In this document: positions 20,324-28,763 of the stretch, in pieces
Numbering within the stretch: the stretch's first letter is position 1
Layout: the number at the start of each line of letters is the position of its first letter
From: Corynebacterium suicordis DSM 45110
Lineage (GTDB): Bacteria > Actinomycetota > Actinomycetes > Mycobacteriales > Mycobacteriaceae
Direction of reading: 5' to 3'
Assembly: GCF_015351405.1 (NCBI RefSeq)
Contig: NZ_JADKMY010000003.1
Span: 62,001 to 126,000 of the forward strand
Length of the DNA stretch: 64,000 bases
Made by a program: the position numbers and the translations under genes
Notes under the pieces: model-generated
What the model was told of the DNA's origin: nothing
What the model saw: only the letters and a program-made list of their open reading frames with translations
Database searches by the model: none

Positions 20324-21345
20324 TCGCGCACCTCGCGCTCGCAATCCTCCGCGCTCATCCCGAAGGTATTCTCCACCCATTCATCGCTGTAGACGGTGTC
20401 CAGGTAGGCAGTTCCTGCGTCGTGCAAAATCACCACCACGGTGGCACCAGCGCCCAATTGCTGCTCCAGCTCCGCGGCATTCTCCTTCAGAGCTGCCATC
20501 ACGGCTCCCCCGGAAGCCCCGGGAAGAATGGCTTCGGCACGAGTGAGCGCGCGCGCCCCGATCACCGCCTTCTGGTCGGCGACACGGATTACTCGGTCAG
20601 GGGTGGCGTCGGCCGAAAGATCAGGCACCGCACCCGCCCCATAGCCGGGAAGCAAACGCTGCCCGCGCTGCCCGCCGAACAACACGGATCCCAGAGAATC
20701 CACGCCGATCACCAGGGTTTTTGCCTCTTCTCGACGCACACACCTCAAACATCCGCCAATCGTTCCCGTGGTGCTCATCGCCACCAGGAGAGCGTCCGGG
20801 GCGTGACCCAATTGTTGGATGATCTCGCTCATGGTTCCCTGGTCATGTGCCAAGAACGCCGCGCGGTTGCTGTACTGATCCAGGTTGATCGCGCCCTCGT
20901 CAGAGCTAATCAGCTCCGCGACCCGACGCTGCCGAGCGACCAGCCAGTCACCCGTCTCTGGATCCGGCTGTTCCACGTAATCAATGGTGGCGCCGAGGGC
21001 GCGCATGGTGGCCAAGGTGGTGTGGTTGGTCCGGGGGTCCACCACGCAGGTAAACCGCCACCCTCGGGTCACGGCCTGCCGGGCTAGGGCCACACCGAGG
21101 TTTCCAGAGCTGGATTCCACCAGGTGCACCGGACCTTCGGAGGGGATCTTCCCTTCCACAAGCGCCTGTTCAATCAGCGCGTTGGCGGTGCGATCCTTCG
21201 CCGAGCCTCCAGGGTTGAACTGTTCGAGTTTGGCCAGGATGCGCAGGTTAGTTTTCGGCAGTAGATGATGCAGTTCCACGAGCGGCGTGTGGCCGGTGAG
21301 CTCCAAGAAGCTGGAGGTGGTGGAGAAACCATTACGAGCGAGCAT
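20311..21345 (-). CDS. SbnA-like N-(2-amino-2-carboxyethyl)-L-glutamate synthase
   Basis: PLP enzyme of the cysteine synthase fold (type II). SbnA joins O-phosphoserine and glutamate, a step towards 2,3-diaminopropionate used in siderophores and other natural products. PLP Lys is in FNPGGSAKDRTAN (about residue 48), the substrate loop is ESSSGNLG, and the phosphate-binding loop is STTGTIGG. 344 aa, typical of SbnA and slightly longer than CysK. The cysteine-synthase substrate loop TSGNTG is replaced by SSGNLG, which favours SbnA over CysK. First gene of a three-gene operon with an FAD protein and a PLP decarboxylase. A hairpin lies 42-75 bases upstream. Confidence 0.82.
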   Translation of the reverse strand: MLARNGFSTTSSFLELTGHTPLVELHHLLPKTNLRILAKLEQFNPGGSAKDRTANALIEQALVEGKIPSEGPVHLVESSSGNLGVALARQAVTRGWRFTCVVDPRTNHTTLATMRALGATIDYVEQPDPETGDWLVARQRRVAELISSDEGAINLDQYSNRAAFLAHDQGTMSEIIQQLGHAPDALLVAMSTTGTIGGCLRCVRREEAKTLVIGVDSLGSVLFGGQRGQRLLPGYGAGAVPDLSADATPDRVIRVADQKAVIGARALTRAEAILPGASGGAVMAALKENAAELEQQLGAGATVVVILHDAGTAYLDTVYSDEWVENTFGMSAEDCEREVREWGK

Positions 21346-21386
21346 GTTGAACCACCATAGTCCGATATTTTGCAGGAGGCATGAAA

Positions 21387-21420
21387 CCCCATTTCAGGTC
21401 CCGGGTGCGACCTGAGGGGA
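21387..21420 (-). repeat. Hairpin in the leader of the sbnA-like operon
   Basis: On the minus strand CCCC-TCAGGTC is followed by an eight-base loop and GACCTGA-AAT-GGGG: a seven-base perfect stem extended by four G-C pairs across a small bulge. It lies 42-75 bases before the start codon. It could be an operator dyad or an RNA element; no known riboswitch consensus fits. Confidence 0.45.
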
Positions 21421-21429
21421 GAAACAGCG

Positions 21430-21460
21430 AAGCCGCCCGGGGAGTTTTCCTAGGCGGCTT
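21430..21460 (-). terminator. Possible terminator after the acyl-CoA dehydrogenase
   Basis: AGCCGCC (21431-21437) and GGCGGCT (21453-21459) make a seven-base stem with a 15-base loop containing TTTTCC, 67 bases after the acyl-CoA dehydrogenase stop. There is no clean T-run on either side. Confidence 0.4.
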
Positions 21461-21526
21461 GTAGCTGGTGAAACGGGTGAAACTATGAAGCTAAATCAAA
21501 ACTGGCGCAACTTTGCGCAGCTGGGA

Positions 21527-22738
21527 TTACTTCAGCTGTGCAGAAGACAGGCCCAGCACGCGGCGAGCCACGATGAGCTGCTGGATCTGCTGGGTGCCTT
21601 CGAAGATGTCCAGGATCTTGGAGTCGCGTGCCCACTTTTCCAGCAGGTCGCGCTCGGAGTAGCCGTAAGCACCGGCCAGCTCCACGGCGCGCAGGGTCAG
21701 GTCGGTAGCCATGCGGCCGGCCTTTGCCTTGCACTCGGAAGCTTCCTTGGAGTTTGGCTGCTTGTTATCGGCCATCCACGCTGCGCGGAGGGTCATCAGG
21801 TAAGCAGCTTCCCAATCGGACTCCAGGCGGATGTACTCGGCAGCAGCTGCGGACTGGGTCCATGCAGCGCCGTCGTAGTCGATCTCGATGCCGGCGTCGG
21901 TCAGGATTTCGCGGAGCTTCTCCAGGGAGGCACGAGCCACACCAACGGCCATGGCAGCAACCATGGGGCGGGTGTTGTCGAAGGTGGCCATCACGCCACC
22001 GAAGCCCTTCTTGGTGTCTACCTCTGGGGAGCCCAACAGGTTCTCCTTCGGGATACGCGCGTTATCCAGGATGAAGTGCGCGGTATCGGAGGAGCGGATG
22101 CCCAGCTTGTGCTCCAGGCGAACCAGTTCGAAGCCTGGGGTGTCGCGAGGAACCACGAAGGACTTGATGGCTGCGCGGCCTGCGGACTTGTCCACGGAAG
22201 CCCAGACCACAACGTGGGTGCAGCGCTCACCGGCGGTGACGAAAATCTTCTCGCCGTTGAGCACGTACTCATCGCCATCCAGCTTTGCGGTGGCGGCCAC
22301 GGCTGCGGAGTCAGAACCGAACTGTGGCTCGGTGATGGCCATTGCTGCCCAGATCTTGCCGAAACGCTCGAGCTGCTCGTCGTTTGCCACTGCGGCTACG
22401 GCTGCGTTGCCCAGACCCTGGTAAGGGATGGACAGGGTAAGTCCCACGTCGCCCCAGCAGGTTTCGATGACGTTGAGCACGGAGGCCATGTTGCCACCGT
22501 TCTTCACGCCTTCTTGTGGCTTCTTCTTGGCATCGGCGCGTCCACCGGAAGCACCGGCCATGGACTGGCCTGCATCTGCCATTCCCTCAACGAGGGAGGC
22601 CATGGTGTCCAGCTCTACGGGACGCTCGTGCTCGCCGAGGTCGTACTTGCGGGATATAGGGCGGAAGATTTCTGCGGCTGCCTGGTGAGCTTGGTTAACT
22701 CCCGCTTTCAGACGCTTGGGAAGTTCCAGATTAATCAT
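21527..22738 (-). CDS. Acyl-CoA dehydrogenase family protein
   Basis: Flavoprotein oxidising acyl-CoA to enoyl-CoA, or a related acyl-chain dehydrogenase. The middle beta-domain motif AITEPQFGSDSAAV (near residue 150), NGEKIFVTAGERCTHVVVW, and the C-terminal helical bundle ending KILDIFEGTQQIQQLIVARRVLG are all present, so it is complete at 403 aa. AGAGGA lies close before ATG 22738. It directly follows a second acyl-CoA dehydrogenase gene (51 bases apart), and in actinobacteria such adjacent FadE pairs can form heterotetramers, for example in sterol or branched-acyl degradation; that pairing is inferred. Confidence 0.86.
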   Translation of the reverse strand: MINLELPKRLKAGVNQAHQAAAEIFRPISRKYDLGEHERPVELDTMASLVEGMADAGQSMAGASGGRADAKKKPQEGVKNGGNMASVLNVIETCWGDVGLTLSIPYQGLGNAAVAAVANDEQLERFGKIWAAMAITEPQFGSDSAAVAATAKLDGDEYVLNGEKIFVTAGERCTHVVVWASVDKSAGRAAIKSFVVPRDTPGFELVRLEHKLGIRSSDTAHFILDNARIPKENLLGSPEVDTKKGFGGVMATFDNTRPMVAAMAVGVARASLEKLREILTDAGIEIDYDGAAWTQSAAAAEYIRLESDWEAAYLMTLRAAWMADNKQPNSKEASECKAKAGRMATDLTLRAVELAGAYGYSERDLLEKWARDSKILDIFEGTQQIQQLIVARRVLGLSSAQLK

Positions 22739-22789
22739 GAATGTTTCCTCTTAACGGATCGTCTTAGTGAATTGACTTGAGTTAGCGGG

Positions 22790-24208
22790 TTAGAGAACCA
22801 CAACGCCCTCTGCGATGCCAACGGCTCGCAGATCGCGGTACCAGCGCTCGACAGGGTGTTCCTTGGTGTAGCCGTGGCCACCGAGCAGCTGCACACCGTC
22901 CAGGCCGAAGATCATGCCCTTATCGGATGCGTAGCGGCGTGCCAGTCCAGCCTCGCGGTGGAAGGACAGGCCCTGATCCAGGCGGGAAACGCCGCGCAGA
23001 ACCAGCAGGCGCAGGCCGTCTAGCTCGATGCGGATGTTTGCCACCATGAAGGCCACTGCCTGGCGGTGGGAGATTGGCTCGCCGAAAGCTTCGCGCTCGT
23101 TGACGTAGCTCTTGGTGTATTCCAGCACGGCCTCGCCGGTGCCCATGGCCAGTGCGGCCCAGCCCAGGCGAGCGCGGCGGATGATCTCTGCGTACTCATC
23201 GGCACGCTCGGTCTCACCCAGGTCAGCGCCACCCAGCAGGTTGGCAGCGGGGATGCGCACGTCCTTGAGCAGCAGGCGGCCCAAGGCAGCGCCACGCAGG
23301 CCCATGGAAGGATCGGCTTCCACAACCACGCCGTCGGTGTCAGATTCCACGATGGCGAAGGTGTTCACACCGTCCAGCTCCACTGCTACAACGAACAGCT
23401 CGGCTTCTCCAGCGTTTGGCACCATGGTCTTCACACCGTTGATCACGATGGAATCGCCATCGCGCTTCGCGGAGGTCTGCAGGACGAATGGGTCGAACAG
23501 TGGGCGGGACTCGGACACCACAACAGCTGCTGCGGGAACGGTCTCACCGGCGAAGGATGGCAGGTAGGTCTTCTGCTGTGCATCGTCACCGTAGTTGGTG
23601 ATGACGTTGGCAACACCGGCTGGAGCCAGGATTGCCACGGCCAGGCCCATGTCGCCGTAAGCCAGAGCCTCGGCGATCAGTGCGCCGGTGGTGGCACCGG
23701 AGGCGGTAGCGATGCCTTCGTACTCTTCAGGAAGGTTAACCAGGGTCACACCCAGCTCAGCTGCGGTGTCCATGAGGCCCTCAGCTGGCTTGGCAGCCTC
23801 GTTGCACTCGGAAGCCACTGGGCGCAGGCGCTCTTCAGCGAACTCGCGCACGGCCTGGACGATCATTTCCTGATCCTCAGTTGGGGTCAGGTCAAATGGT
23901 GCCTTGCCTGGCTGAGGTGCATCAGTTGGGGTTGGCTCGTTGTTCTCGTCCGTGGTCTGCGCTGGCAGACGAACGGGCTTACCGGAGCCGGTGATCTTCT
24001 TAAACTGACGGTTTGCGGCACCCAGGGTGCGCATTCCGGTCCTCGTGGATTCGTACGCCACGCGATCAACCTTGGGTCCCAAGCCGTACTTGTCAGCGAG
24101 GTCAGATCCGGTAAAGCGAGTGAGGTAACGCATTGCGGTTCCGATTGCATCCCGCTTGATGTTATTCAGGCCGGGAGTCGAATCGTTCCGTCGATTACGG
24201 TCGCTCAT
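22790..24208 (-). CDS. Acyl-CoA dehydrogenase-like protein with N-terminal extension
   Basis: Second member of the FadE pair. Residues 1-100 are an extra, basic, partly disordered region; the dehydrogenase domain begins near 105 (DLTPTEDQEMIVQAVREFAEERL). Core motifs are weaker than in its neighbour: where typical enzymes have TEPxxGSD it reads VVSESRPLFDPF, and the C-terminal YRDAKIxxIxEGT segment reads YRDLRAVGIAEGVVVL. These losses suggest it may be the partner subunit that does not bind FAD fully or has a changed active site. ATG 24208, preceded by AAAGG, was preferred over upstream starts. Upstream lies a perfect palindrome that may be an operator. Confidence 0.82.
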   Translation of the reverse strand: MSDRNRRNDSTPGLNNIKRDAIGTAMRYLTRFTGSDLADKYGLGPKVDRVAYESTRTGMRTLGAANRQFKKITGSGKPVRLPAQTTDENNEPTPTDAPQPGKAPFDLTPTEDQEMIVQAVREFAEERLRPVASECNEAAKPAEGLMDTAAELGVTLVNLPEEYEGIATASGATTGALIAEALAYGDMGLAVAILAPAGVANVITNYGDDAQQKTYLPSFAGETVPAAAVVVSESRPLFDPFVLQTSAKRDGDSIVINGVKTMVPNAGEAELFVVAVELDGVNTFAIVESDTDGVVVEADPSMGLRGAALGRLLLKDVRIPAANLLGGADLGETERADEYAEIIRRARLGWAALAMGTGEAVLEYTKSYVNEREAFGEPISHRQAVAFMVANIRIELDGLRLLVLRGVSRLDQGLSFHREAGLARRYASDKGMIFGLDGVQLLGGHGYTKEHPVERWYRDLRAVGIAEGVVVL

Positions 24209-24330
24209 GCTGTGCGGCCACCTTTCAATGGTTCTTCTCTTTATGTTTTCTTCAGAGCTATCTGCCATCCGCGCAGATTCTTGTTTGTGGAGTCTTGCTC
24301 AGGCTCACTCACAAAACTGGAACTGCGCGA

Positions 24331-24342
24331 ATACATATGTAT
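24331..24342. promoter_or_regulatory. Palindrome ATACATATGTAT, candidate operator
   Basis: Perfect 12-base palindrome 123 bases before the acyl-CoA dehydrogenase start. Its symmetry and position fit a TetR- or GntR-type fatty-acid regulator, but no matching regulator gene is in the window and the palindrome could be chance in an AT-rich promoter. Confidence 0.3.
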
Positions 24343-24411
24343 CAAGCATAAACTAGGCGAGGACATCAGATAAGCACTTCCCCATTCTTGTTTTCCTGTG
24401 ACAAAGCAAAT

Positions 24412-24447
24412 CCCCCCGCTGAGCAGAGTCTTTGCTCAAAACGGGGG
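24412..24447 (-). terminator. Terminator after lysS
   Basis: CCCCCCG (24412-24418) pairs with CGGGGG (24442-24447), and inside it GAGCA (24421-24425) pairs with TGCTC (24433-24437). It lies about 80 bases past the lysS stop. On the minus strand the stem is followed by ATTTGCTTTGT, a loose U-rich tail. Confidence 0.6.
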
Positions 24448-24528
24448 TTAGCACCGGGGTGCTGCACGCGAGAAGCACGTAACGTTCTCCAGCGTGATTA
24501 GCGCCACACGGCGCGGGTCAGTGTGTTG

Positions 24529-26142
24529 TTAACTTTCCCGCTCTGGACGCACCATCGGGAACAAAATTGTCTCGCGGATACCCAGGCCGGTGAGGGCCAT
24601 GAGCAAACGATCCACGCCCATGCCCGTTCCGGAGGTTGGCGGCATGCCCTGTTCCATCGCGGCCAGGAAGTCCTCATCCAAAACCATGGCTTCATCATCG
24701 CCACCGGCTGCCAGACGCGCCTGATCCTCGAAACGCTCGCGCTGGATCACTGGGTCAATCAGCTCGGAGTATCCCGTGGAGAGCTCAAAGCCGCGCACGT
24801 ACAGGTCCCACTTCTCGGTGACCCCGGCCTTGCTGCGGTGATCACGGGTCAGCGGAGAAGTCTCCACTGGGAAATCGCGCACGAAGATGGGGCCTTCCAG
24901 CTGATCTTCACACAGCAGCTCCCAGATCTCTTCCACCAGCTTGCCGTGGCCCCATCCACCCTTGGCAGGCACAGATAGGCCGATCACGTTGGCGATTTCC
25001 TTCAGTTCTTCCACGGTGGATTCCGTGGTCACTTCCGGCTGACCGGGGAACTTCTTCTGCAGCGCCTCGTTCAGCGATGGGTACATCTCGATGGACTTCC
25101 ATTCGCCACCGAGGTCATACTCCGTGCCATCGGCCAGGGTCACCGTGGTGGAGCCGAAAACGTCCTTGGCCACGTATTGCACCAGATCCTGGTGCAGCTT
25201 CGCGCCGTCATCGTAGGTGCCGTAGGCCTGGTAGGTCTCCAGCATCGCGAACTCCGGGCTGTGGGAGGAATCCACGCCCTCGTTGCGGAAGTTGCGGTTG
25301 ACCTCAAACACGCGATCAATGCCACCCACCACGCAACGCTTCAGGAAAAGCTCAGGAGCAATACGCAGGTAGAGGTCGATATCCAGCGCGTTGGAATGGG
25401 TCTCGAAAGGACGCGCCGCGGCGCCACCGTGCAGAGTCTGCAGCATCGGGGTTTCCACCTCCAGGAACCCGCGGGACTCCAGGAAGTTACGCAGGGAACG
25501 CATCACCTTGATGCGGGTCATCGCATTCTCGCGGGCCTGCTCGCGCATGATCAGGTCCGTGTAGCGGTGACGAACGCGCGTGTCTTCACTCATCTCCTTG
25601 TGCGCCACAGGCAGTGGGCGCAGGGACTTGGAGGTCATGAACCAGCGATTCGCCATCACGGAAAGCTCACCGCGCTTGGAGGAGATGACTCGGCCTTCCA
25701 CGAAAACCATGTCTCCCATGTCCACATCGGCCTTCCACTCGGCCAGCGCGTCTTCACCAACAGCAGCCAGAGACAGCATGACCTGCAGCGACGTACCATC
25801 GCCTTCCTGCAGCGTGGCGAAAGCCAGCTTGCCGGTGTTGCGGATAAACATCACGCGACCGGCCACGCCCACCACGGTGTCGGTTTCTTCCCCTGGCGCC
25901 AGGGTAATTACGCCGTCTGTGTTTTCCGTGTCCTTATTTTCGACGCCAGCCTCAGCATCTTCCGGCTTCACCACCTGCCACCCAGCGCGAATCTCCGCGA
26001 GGGTGTGCGTGCGTGGTACTTCTACCGGATAGGCATCCCGCCCAGACTCGAGAATGCGCGCGCGCTTTTCTCGGCGGATGCGCAGCTGTTCTGGCAGGTC
26101 GTTTGCGGAATCCTTGCTGGGGGTATTTGATGCGTCAGTCAC
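24529..26142 (-). CDS. lysS: Lysyl-tRNA synthetase, class II
   Basis: Charges tRNA-Lys. N-terminal OB-fold tRNA-binding domain (residues about 75-190), then class II motif 1 ([23 protein letters not shown]), motif 2 ([22 protein letters not shown]) and motif 3 ([17 protein letters not shown]). 537 aa. A linker insertion near residues 60-80 ([15 protein letters not shown]) carries one copy of the recurrent TGGCGTCGRAA DNA word. In the conserved order lysS follows panD directly, here 57 bases apart. Confidence 0.96.
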   Translation of the reverse strand: MTDASNTPSKDSANDLPEQLRIRREKRARILESGRDAYPVEVPRTHTLAEIRAGWQVVKPEDAEAGVENKDTENTDGVITLAPGEETDTVVGVAGRVMFIRNTGKLAFATLQEGDGTSLQVMLSLAAVGEDALAEWKADVDMGDMVFVEGRVISSKRGELSVMANRWFMTSKSLRPLPVAHKEMSEDTRVRHRYTDLIMREQARENAMTRIKVMRSLRNFLESRGFLEVETPMLQTLHGGAAARPFETHSNALDIDLYLRIAPELFLKRCVVGGIDRVFEVNRNFRNEGVDSSHSPEFAMLETYQAYGTYDDGAKLHQDLVQYVAKDVFGSTTVTLADGTEYDLGGEWKSIEMYPSLNEALQKKFPGQPEVTTESTVEELKEIANVIGLSVPAKGGWGHGKLVEEIWELLCEDQLEGPIFVRDFPVETSPLTRDHRSKAGVTEKWDLYVRGFELSTGYSELIDPVIQRERFEDQARLAAGGDDEAMVLDEDFLAAMEQGMPPTSGTGMGVDRLLMALTGLGIRETILFPMVRPERES

Positions 26143-26199
26143 GGTTGTTAAGGATACTGCATGCCAAGACAGCCCCTGACCGTCGCGGGTGGCGGGAGT

Positions 26200-26622
26200 T
26201 TAGATCTCTGGGTCAGAGTGCCGCGGATTGAGTAACCCGGAGCCTTCCGGAGCGTGCGCTGGATCTTCGCCAGCTTCTACCTGCTTGTTGTTCTCATCCA
26301 CGAAGATGACACTGGAGTGATAATCCTGCAGGTCTTCTGGGGTGAACTGGGCATAACCGATGATGATCACCAGGTCGCCCGGGCTGATCAGGCGCGCGGC
26401 GGCGCCATTGATGCCGATGACACCGGTTCCCCGCTCGCCGGTGATCACGTAGGTGGTCAGGCGATTGCCGTTGTTGACATCCACGATGTCTATCTGCTCC
26501 CCCTCGAGCAGATCCGCGGCCTCCATGAGGTCAGCATCAATGGTGCAGGAGCCCACATAGTGGAGATCCGCCTGGGTGACGGTGGCCCGGTGGATTTTGG
26601 ATTTCAGCATGGTGCGCAACAC
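26200..26622 (-). CDS. panD: Aspartate 1-decarboxylase
   Basis: Pyruvoyl enzyme making beta-alanine from aspartate for pantothenate. The self-cleavage site is GS in [12 protein letters not shown] (about residues 24-25), with the usual [11 protein letters not shown] context; later NGxR/T contact residues ([14 protein letters not shown]) and [21 protein letters not shown] follow. GTG 26622 gives 140 aa, the family's normal length, and has AAGG nine bases upstream; an upstream in-frame ATG at 26673 would add 17 residues not seen in the family. In related genomes panD sits next to panC; here nsrR-hmp and a broken Abi gene stand between them. Confidence 0.92.
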   Translation of the reverse strand: MLRTMLKSKIHRATVTQADLHYVGSCTIDADLMEAADLLEGEQIDIVDVNNGNRLTTYVITGERGTGVIGINGAAARLISPGDLVIIIGYAQFTPEDLQDYHSSVIFVDENNKQVEAGEDPAHAPEGSGLLNPRHSDPEI

Positions 26623-26724
26623 GTCGCAATACCTTACTCCGTGGCTGTTCCCATGACCATTTGAGTCCGCCATCGCCCGGATTGGCGAAACCCACCGTCA
26701 CCCAGCACTAGCGAAAATCTAGCG

Positions 26725-27930
26725 CTAGTTGATCAACCAATCGTTAGGGCTGAAGAGCTCGAAGTGGATGCTGGTAGGAACCAGATCCTGCTTGCCTGCC
26801 TCCAGCTGGTCACGAATGTCCTGCAGGAATCCGTTACCACCACAGAGGAACCACTGCGCACCCGCAGGGATCTTGCCGTCGTTCAGCAATTCGATCAGGG
26901 AAAGCTGCTCGTTATCCTGCCGGTAGGCAGCGATGTGCGTGGCGTTGCCATTCTCTGCCAGAGCGGAGACGAGAAGCTCGGTGGTTTCGTGCTGGGCGTA
27001 TTCCTCAGGGGAGGCGTCGGCATGAAGAACCACCACGTCACGCGCAACCTGGTCCTTGGTTGCGGCCAGGTGAGAGAGCATGCCAGTCATTGGGGTGGAG
27101 CCGATGCCCTGGCTGACCAGGACGAGCGGTGCGGAGCTGTCGGTGAGGACCAGGTCGCCGGCAGGAAGGGTGGCGTCCACGGTATCGCCTGGGTTCACGG
27201 ACTCCAGGAGGAAGTTGGAGACCTCGCCGTCCTGCTGCACGGCGATGGAGAAGGACTTCTCATCGGTGCTGATGAGGGAGTACTGGCGCAGCTGGCGGGC
27301 ACCATCGGGAAGCTTGACGCCAATGGAGGTGTACTGGCCGGGGCGGGTGTCTGCGAAGCCCTCGGCGGCAAACGTGTACTGGGTGACCTTGGGGCTCAGC
27401 TGGGTGCGCTCGGTGAGCTCAGCCTTGACGAACACGTCACCGGGCTCCACACCGGCAGAAGCGTAGAGATCATTTTCGAAGTCAACCAGCACCTTGGCCA
27501 TGAGCCAGTAGACCTCATCCCAAGCGCCTGCGACCTCTGGGGTGATGGCATCGCCGAGAACCTCGACGATGGCGGCGAAGAGGTTATCGTGCACAATCTG
27601 GTACTGATCAGCGGTGATACCCAGGGATACGTGCTTGTGGCCGATGCGGGAGAGCATCTCCACTGGATCCGGCGCGTTCTCATCAACGAGCATGGCAGCG
27701 AAGGTGGCGATGGATGCCGCCAGGGCCTTCTGCTGCTCGCCGGAGCGCTGGTTACCGCGGTTGAAGGTATCCGCGATGAGCTCTGGGTGGTTGGTGAACA
27801 TCTTGTTGTAGAAGATCGGGGTGATGTTGTTAATGTTCGCGCCGATAACGGGCAGGGTCTGGCGGATGATTTCTGCGTTGGATTCGGAGAGTGCAGTGCG
27901 GCTGGTTTGCGGAGCTTGATCAATGAACAT
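26725..27930 (-). CDS. hmp: Flavohaemoprotein, nitric oxide dioxygenase
   Basis: Converts NO and O2 to nitrate, protecting against nitrosative stress. Residues 1-140 are the globin domain with the proximal His in RIGHKHVSLGI; 150-255 the FAD domain with RQYSLIS; the rest the NAD(P)H domain with SQGIGSTPMTGML. 401 aa is the normal size. It lies 63 bases after nsrR in the same direction, so one transcript under NsrR control is likely. The upstream codons GGAAAG lie near the ATG. Confidence 0.94.
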   Translation of the reverse strand: MFIDQAPQTSRTALSESNAEIIRQTLPVIGANINNITPIFYNKMFTNHPELIADTFNRGNQRSGEQQKALAASIATFAAMLVDENAPDPVEMLSRIGHKHVSLGITADQYQIVHDNLFAAIVEVLGDAITPEVAGAWDEVYWLMAKVLVDFENDLYASAGVEPGDVFVKAELTERTQLSPKVTQYTFAAEGFADTRPGQYTSIGVKLPDGARQLRQYSLISTDEKSFSIAVQQDGEVSNFLLESVNPGDTVDATLPAGDLVLTDSSAPLVLVSQGIGSTPMTGMLSHLAATKDQVARDVVVLHADASPEEYAQHETTELLVSALAENGNATHIAAYRQDNEQLSLIELLNDGKIPAGAQWFLCGGNGFLQDIRDQLEAGKQDLVPTSIHFELFSPNDWLIN

Positions 27931-27993
27931 GTTCTTGTTCTTTCCGTGTTCAGCTCCCCTGGCGGGCTATTCGCGAAGTCTAGGAGTTCAACC

Positions 27994-28473
27994 CTAAGAC
28001 GTTCGTACAATCGGCACGCCGAGAGGAGCAGAGGAACCGCGGGTTTCCTCAGTGCGAGTTTGGGCTGCTCGGGTTGCGCGAATCAGATCCTCGATGGTGT
28101 CACCATCCAATTCCACAAAGAAGGCTTCCTTGGCTTGTGCCAGGCGGTGACGCAGCGCGCATTGACGACTAGCCAACGGACACGGCTTACCACCTTCGCA
28201 ATCCACCACTTCACCAGGGCCTTCTAGTTTCCTGAGGATCTGCCCCACGCTCGCCCCACGGGCGGTGTCCGGCAGATGCACTCCACCATTTCTTCCACGA
28301 ATGGAAGTCACAAACCCCAGGTCAGCCAGCTTGGCAATCACGCGCGCCAAATGGTTCTCCGAAGCATTTGTGGCCTCTGCCAATTTGCCGATCGTGAGGC
28401 GCTCGCCTTCCGGCAAGTCCCCCAAGATCATCATGGACCGGAGTCCAAGATCAGCAAAGGTGGTCAAGTGCAT
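27994..28473 (-). CDS. nsrR: Rrf2-family regulator, NsrR-like
   Basis: Iron-sulphur transcription repressor that senses NO. Winged-helix N-terminus (MHLTTFADLGLRSMMILGDL, KLAEATNASENHLARVIAKL) and three Cys in CEGGKPCPLASRQC, the cluster ligands expected for NsrR. 159 aa. Autoregulation is likely: a nine-base inverted repeat with one mismatch lies 26-50 bases upstream. Directly followed by hmp, the classical NsrR target. IscR-type function is excluded by the gene pairing and Cys spacing only tentatively. Confidence 0.88.
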   Translation of the reverse strand: MHLTTFADLGLRSMMILGDLPEGERLTIGKLAEATNASENHLARVIAKLADLGFVTSIRGRNGGVHLPDTARGASVGQILRKLEGPGEVVDCEGGKPCPLASRQCALRHRLAQAKEAFFVELDGDTIEDLIRATRAAQTRTEETRGSSAPLGVPIVRTS

Positions 28474-28498
28474 GACTTCAGCCTATGTCCTTCCAGTT

Positions 28499-28523
28499 AA
28501 AGATGTAAGTCAGATACACCTTT
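28499..28523 (-). promoter_or_regulatory. Candidate NsrR operator
   Basis: AAAGATGTA (28499-28507) and TACACCTTT (28515-28523) are inverted repeats with one mismatch around a seven-base spacer. The form AAGATGTA-N-TACATCTT is the known NsrR-box type. It precedes nsrR by 26 bases and would place the nsrR-hmp operon under NO control. Confidence 0.6.
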
Positions 28524-28763
28524 TATTGAGGTGAGTTAGATCACCCAGAGAATGTGGTTGTGGCAACCCACGGTAGCATTCCAAAACCTTAGGTAAGAGC
28601 AGGTTCAGCGCCCTAATCCGCTCCAACGCATGAGCGAGATCTTCCCCTGCTCCACTGGCCCAGCCATGACGTAGGCAAACAGACAGCTGCCTTTGTGAGT
28701 ACTGATCACACTGATCTGCTGGAACGTCTCCTACCCTCAACAATTCAGGCAAGATCCCTAGGC

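Larger units (their letters stand above)
24209..24528. other. Intergenic region upstream of the acyl-CoA dehydrogenase pair
   Basis: 320 bases without a credible gene. It contains the 12-base palindrome at 24331-24342 and, nearer lysS, the terminator at 24412-24447. The promoter of the dehydrogenase pair should be here, but I could not settle a -35/-10 pair. Confidence 0.55.

Noticed and set aside
28510-28752. 80-codon leftward frame upstream of nsrR
   Set aside because: It covers the nsrR operator and promoter, has no ribosome-binding site and no recognisable domain.
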